64,000 nt of DNA. Origin: Paenibacillus sp. FSL H8-0079 (lineage in GTDB: Bacteria > Bacillota > Bacilli > Paenibacillales > Paenibacillaceae). Under the pieces are notes generated by a model. It was not told where the DNA came from, searched no databases, and worked only from the letters and a program-made list of their open reading frames with translations. The position numbers and the translations under genes were made by a program. Position 1 is the first letter of the stretch; each line of letters starts with the position of its first letter. The stretch lies in NCBI RefSeq assembly GCF_037991315.1, contig NZ_CP150300.1, forward strand, positions 2,232,001-2,296,000. The letters are read 5' to 3'. Below are positions 61,531-64,000 of this stretch, piece after piece.

Positions 61531-63210
61531 TTACTGAGCGGACACCTGGATACTATCGATATTCGGACCTTCAGTACCGGTCGTGACTACTTTAATGGTA
61601 TTGGTTCCCGAGTTCATGGGTACTTGAATTGTTTTTTCACCCCAGGTGGACCAGCTACCCGTTGCAGAAAATGGGGTATTGCTGATCACTTTGGTTCCAT
61701 TCACGAAAACATCAAGGTTACGGGTGCCACTTTCCAACGCATAACGAAACTTTACGTTTTTGGTGCCGCTTATCGTATTGTTGATGTTATTCCATTGAAT
61801 GCCCGAGTTCGTCAACGCATTGAAATTAATATACCCTGAGCCTGTGTAGCCGGGATAGATCATCTCAATTGCAGCATCGGAGAGCGTCGTTCCTGTCTCT
61901 GCTTCATACGTCGTGCCACTACCTGTATTGCCACCACCACTGCCCGTAAAATTAGCAACAAACGTGGTCACACTTTGAGCTGGGAGTTGAGCAGTAAAGG
62001 CTGCATTGGACAACGTAATTGGTGCTCCGCTTGCCAGATTACGACTACTATCGGTTACCCATGAGGATACTGTGGAAGCATTACCGTTTTGCAAAACAAA
62101 TTTCTGACTCGTTGCAGAAGTGCTTCGGTTAATCGCTACAATGACAACTTTGTTATCCCCCTTGTAGGCAGAAACAAATGTGTTCGTATCCGGGTTCTTG
62201 GTGGCATCTACTCTAAGATAGCCTGGACGTACAAATTTGGAGAAGTGAGCCATATTATAACCGCGTTTGCTAATCGTTCCGTCCTCTTTCATCGGACCAT
62301 ACTGTCTGCGGATGTACCACCATACATAAGCCTGGAAATCCCCTTCGACCATAGCGCTGTGCATGTGATAGGAAACGTCAAGCGCTTCGGGCCAGCGGTC
62401 TGCGGAGTTACTATCGCTATTCGGATAATAGACTTCAGTCATCCAGAGTTCTTTACCGGCGCCTTTTTGCTTGAAGAGTGGATATGCAAAATCTTTGATC
62501 TGGGTCCCGTATGTGTGTGCTCCCAGAATGTCCATATTAGCGAGTGCCTGCGGGTCGTTCAGAATGGGGTCAGATATGTTTTTGAGATACTGGAATGACT
62601 CGGGTGCCATCACTTTTGTACCTTGAATGGAGCCTGCATTCTCTTTCATAAAACGAAGGATCTCCTGAGGTGTCCACCAGGTCCAGTCGTGTGCATAGTC
62701 GGGCTCATTTTGTACCGAAATGGCATAGAGGTCCACGCCGTTATTTTTCATGTAGGTTACAAAGTCATTAAGATGCTGTGCATATGCAGTATACTTGTCG
62801 TACTTCAGGCGTTTGGCATTGGTATCTCCATTGTGATTGAACGTTTCAACCATGTCGCTCGGAGGATTCCATGGGGATGCAAATACGATAGCGCCCTTTT
62901 CGATAGCCCGTTTGGCTGTGGCAACCTCACGAGACCAGTTATTTCGGTCTGGATCGACGTAGATTCTGAGTACGGAGAAGCCTAACTGGTTCTGATCATT
63001 GCCAAAAGCAGTTTCTCGTTGAGCTGCTGTCAAGTCACCGATCCAAGCGGGGTGGTTGATACCACCAAAACCACGAATAAGCTGTTTTTCAGAAGATAAA
63101 TTAATCGTGGCATCACTTGCAGCCGAAACTTGTGTAGGACTAAGCATAAGGGGAAGAGCTGTTAAGCAGGCCAATAAAAGGTTAATCGACTTTTTTAATT
63201 TGAATTTCAC
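61531..63210 (-). CDS. xynC: GH30 glucuronoxylanase with C-terminal carbohydrate-binding module
   Basis: 559 residues from GTG 63210, where AGGAGG is well spaced; an ATG at 63219 sits on the site. Signal peptide LLLACLTALPLMLSPTQVSA. The GH30 barrel has RGFGGINHPAW, acid/base Glu in SVQNEPDY (about 169) and nucleophile Glu in ELWMTEVYYP (about 259), plus RPGYLRVDAT of the side beta domain. After a Gly/Ser linker, a CBM6/35-type module begins YEAETGTTLSDAAIEM (about 435-559). It cleaves glucuronoxylan. Confidence 0.92.
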   Translation of the reverse strand: MKFKLKKSINLLLACLTALPLMLSPTQVSAASDATINLSSEKQLIRGFGGINHPAWIGDLTAAQRETAFGNDQNQLGFSVLRIYVDPDRNNWSREVATAKRAIEKGAIVFASPWNPPSDMVETFNHNGDTNAKRLKYDKYTAYAQHLNDFVTYMKNNGVDLYAISVQNEPDYAHDWTWWTPQEILRFMKENAGSIQGTKVMAPESFQYLKNISDPILNDPQALANMDILGAHTYGTQIKDFAYPLFKQKGAGKELWMTEVYYPNSDSNSADRWPEALDVSYHMHSAMVEGDFQAYVWWYIRRQYGPMKEDGTISKRGYNMAHFSKFVRPGYLRVDATKNPDTNTFVSAYKGDNKVVIVAINRSTSATSQKFVLQNGNASTVSSWVTDSSRNLASGAPITLSNAAFTAQLPAQSVTTFVANFTGSGGGNTGSGTTYEAETGTTLSDAAIEMIYPGYTGSGYINFNALTNSGIQWNNINNTISGTKNVKFRYALESGTRNLDVFVNGTKVISNTPFSATGSWSTWGEKTIQVPMNSGTNTIKVVTTGTEGPNIDSIQVSAQ

Positions 63211-63219
63211 TACTTTCAT

Positions 63220-63353
63220 CCTCCTCTAAATAACCAATAGTAGAATAGCTGATGGTCTGGTATTCAATTTATGTAACCCCTTTCAAAACCTCCTTCCATA
63301 AATCATAGGAAAGATATACAGCACTGTAGCTTCTTTCATTTGTTGATTCTACT
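63220..63353. other. xynC leader and intergenic region
   Basis: Upstream of xynC on the minus strand. Apart from the promoter listed separately and a second AAGGAGG-like run (63284-63300) nothing was recognised. No clear cre box. Confidence 0.35.
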
Positions 63354-63382
63354 AAATTATTCCTAAACTGAAAACCTGACAA
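63354..63382 (-). promoter_or_regulatory. Predicted xynC promoter
   Basis: Minus strand TTGTCA, 17-base spacer, TAATTT. The leader would be about 140 bases. Confidence 0.5.
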
Positions 63383-63536
63383 ATTACAGTGTTTTTTCTA
63401 AATAATATCTATTTTGATGCACATAAGAAGTGGAGTTATCCAACGGAGGCATGTTGATATTTAAGGAAGGCTTTGGCTTACATATAACTCCCTTCATTAT
63501 CAAACAATGAGAACACAGATCTACGGGGAGGGAATC

Positions 63537-64000
63537 ATGATGAAGGAAAAGAGAAAGCATTATCGATTTTTGGCCATTTGCATGACATTTTTGGTTGTGA
63601 TCTACGTTGGTGTTTCGGCAGGAGGGTCTGCAGCCGCAGCTTCTGAGTCCCCATCGAATCATAAACGGATGGCGATTATTATTGATGACGTCGGTAATGA
63701 CATGAAGGGAACAGCAGAGATCCTGGCGATACCAGTTAAACTGACGGTAGCGGTGATGCCTTTTTTGCCAACAACGAAGAAAGATGCGATAGCTGCACAT
63801 GAAAAGGGAATGGATGTGATCGTGCACATGCCCATGGAACCCAAGAAAGGAAGACCTGAGTGGCTGGGCCCGGGTGCAATCACATCCAATCTAACGGATG
63901 AAGAAGTACGGGAACGCGTGGAGAAAGCGATTGATGATGTACCCCACGCCATTGGCATGAACAATCATATGGGTTCTAAAATCACTTCCGACAAACGCAT
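63537..64000 (+). CDS. Divergent polysaccharide deacetylase family protein (3' cut by window)
   Basis: Start ATG 63537 (or 63540) follows GGGGAGGG. A signal peptide (RFLAICMTFLVVIYVGVSAGG) then the YibQ/DUF610 domain: MAIIIDDVGNDMKGTAEIL, TVAVMPFLPTTKKDA, VIVHMPMEPK and IGMNNHMGSKITSD. The fold is that of NodB-type deacetylases, where DD and HMP-like motifs bind metal. The target polymer is unknown. The window ends inside the gene. Confidence 0.88.
   Translation, partial: MMKEKRKHYRFLAICMTFLVVIYVGVSAGGSAAAASESPSNHKRMAIIIDDVGNDMKGTAEILAIPVKLTVAVMPFLPTTKKDAIAAHEKGMDVIVHMPMEPKKGRPEWLGPGAITSNLTDEEVRERVEKAIDDVPHAIGMNNHMGSKITSDKR

Overview
The window looks like a chromosomal segment of a Paenibacillus-type Firmicute. 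The sequence supports this in several ways: moderate GC, strong AAGGAGG-type ribosome binding sites, many TTG and GTG starts, and sigma-A promoters of the TTGACA-17-TATAAT type. The gene set fits too: a YtpB-type sesquarterpene synthase, a SasB small alarmone synthetase, a YitT protein, a c-di-AMP riboswitch in front of an NlpC/P60 hydrolase, and secreted plant-polysaccharide enzymes. This assignment is inference from gene content; no rRNA operon is present to confirm it. There is no CRISPR array, prophage or obvious biosynthetic gene cluster. Most of the window is ordinary core chromosome with accessory patches.

Layout. 1-2.0 kb: the end of an unidentified gene coupled to a glycerophosphodiester phosphodiesterase, an FAH-family hydrolase and a small secreted protein. 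2.2-7.3 kb: a sulfur-type module made of a promoter and leader with a terminator hairpin, a MarR regulator, a leaderless aryl-sulfate sulfotransferase and an SsuABC/TauABC-like importer. 7.3-12 kb: a DUF92 membrane protein, a TetR regulator, an ABC-F ATPase and a coiled-coil protein. 12-19.2 kb: M42 aminopeptidase, LapA-like protein, oligoendopeptidase F with two plausible starts, a cold shock protein and two multispanning transporters. 19.3-25.6 kb: YtpB, PfkA, a MATE exporter, a DUF4015 protein and YitT. 25.9-32.9 kb: a CshA-type helicase, a YesL-like protein, a free-standing 6S-like RNA, Tpx, rhomboid, LysR, a Zn-protease and MerR.

33-39.9 kb: a nitrogen-linked operon of ammonium transporter, DUF294 nucleotidyltransferase and DnaQ-like exonuclease, with a GlnR/TnrA-type palindrome just below the promoter. 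Then come an M67 metalloprotease, a ResA-like thioredoxin, citramalate synthase and an unlisted 35-aa membrane peptide gene. 39.9-43.1 kb: DNA polymerase IV, ferredoxin and a complete IS3-family element of about 1465 bp, inserted in the loop base of the ferredoxin terminator. 43.2-57.1 kb: an L,D-transpeptidase with a cytoplasmic TPR-like head, a 45-aa membrane protein, class-2 PyrD, SasB with DUF309, rRNA modification enzymes, a HAD phosphatase, a triplicated-domain protein, GNAT, a glycosyltransferase, a YkvI-like transporter and Xpt. 57.1-64 kb: small proteins, a lipoprotein, the riboswitch-controlled NlpC/P60 hydrolase, pectate lyase PL10, tRNA-Leu(CAG), GH30 xylanase with a carbohydrate-binding module, and the start of a divergent polysaccharide deacetylase.

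The most interesting items are the IS insertion inside a reconstructable terminator, the amt-DUF294-exonuclease operon with a promoter-proximal GlnR-type site, the cytoplasmic sulfotransferase with an importer and attenuator-like leader, the dual-start PepF, the c-di-AMP aptamer that abuts a ribosome binding site, and several small proteins.
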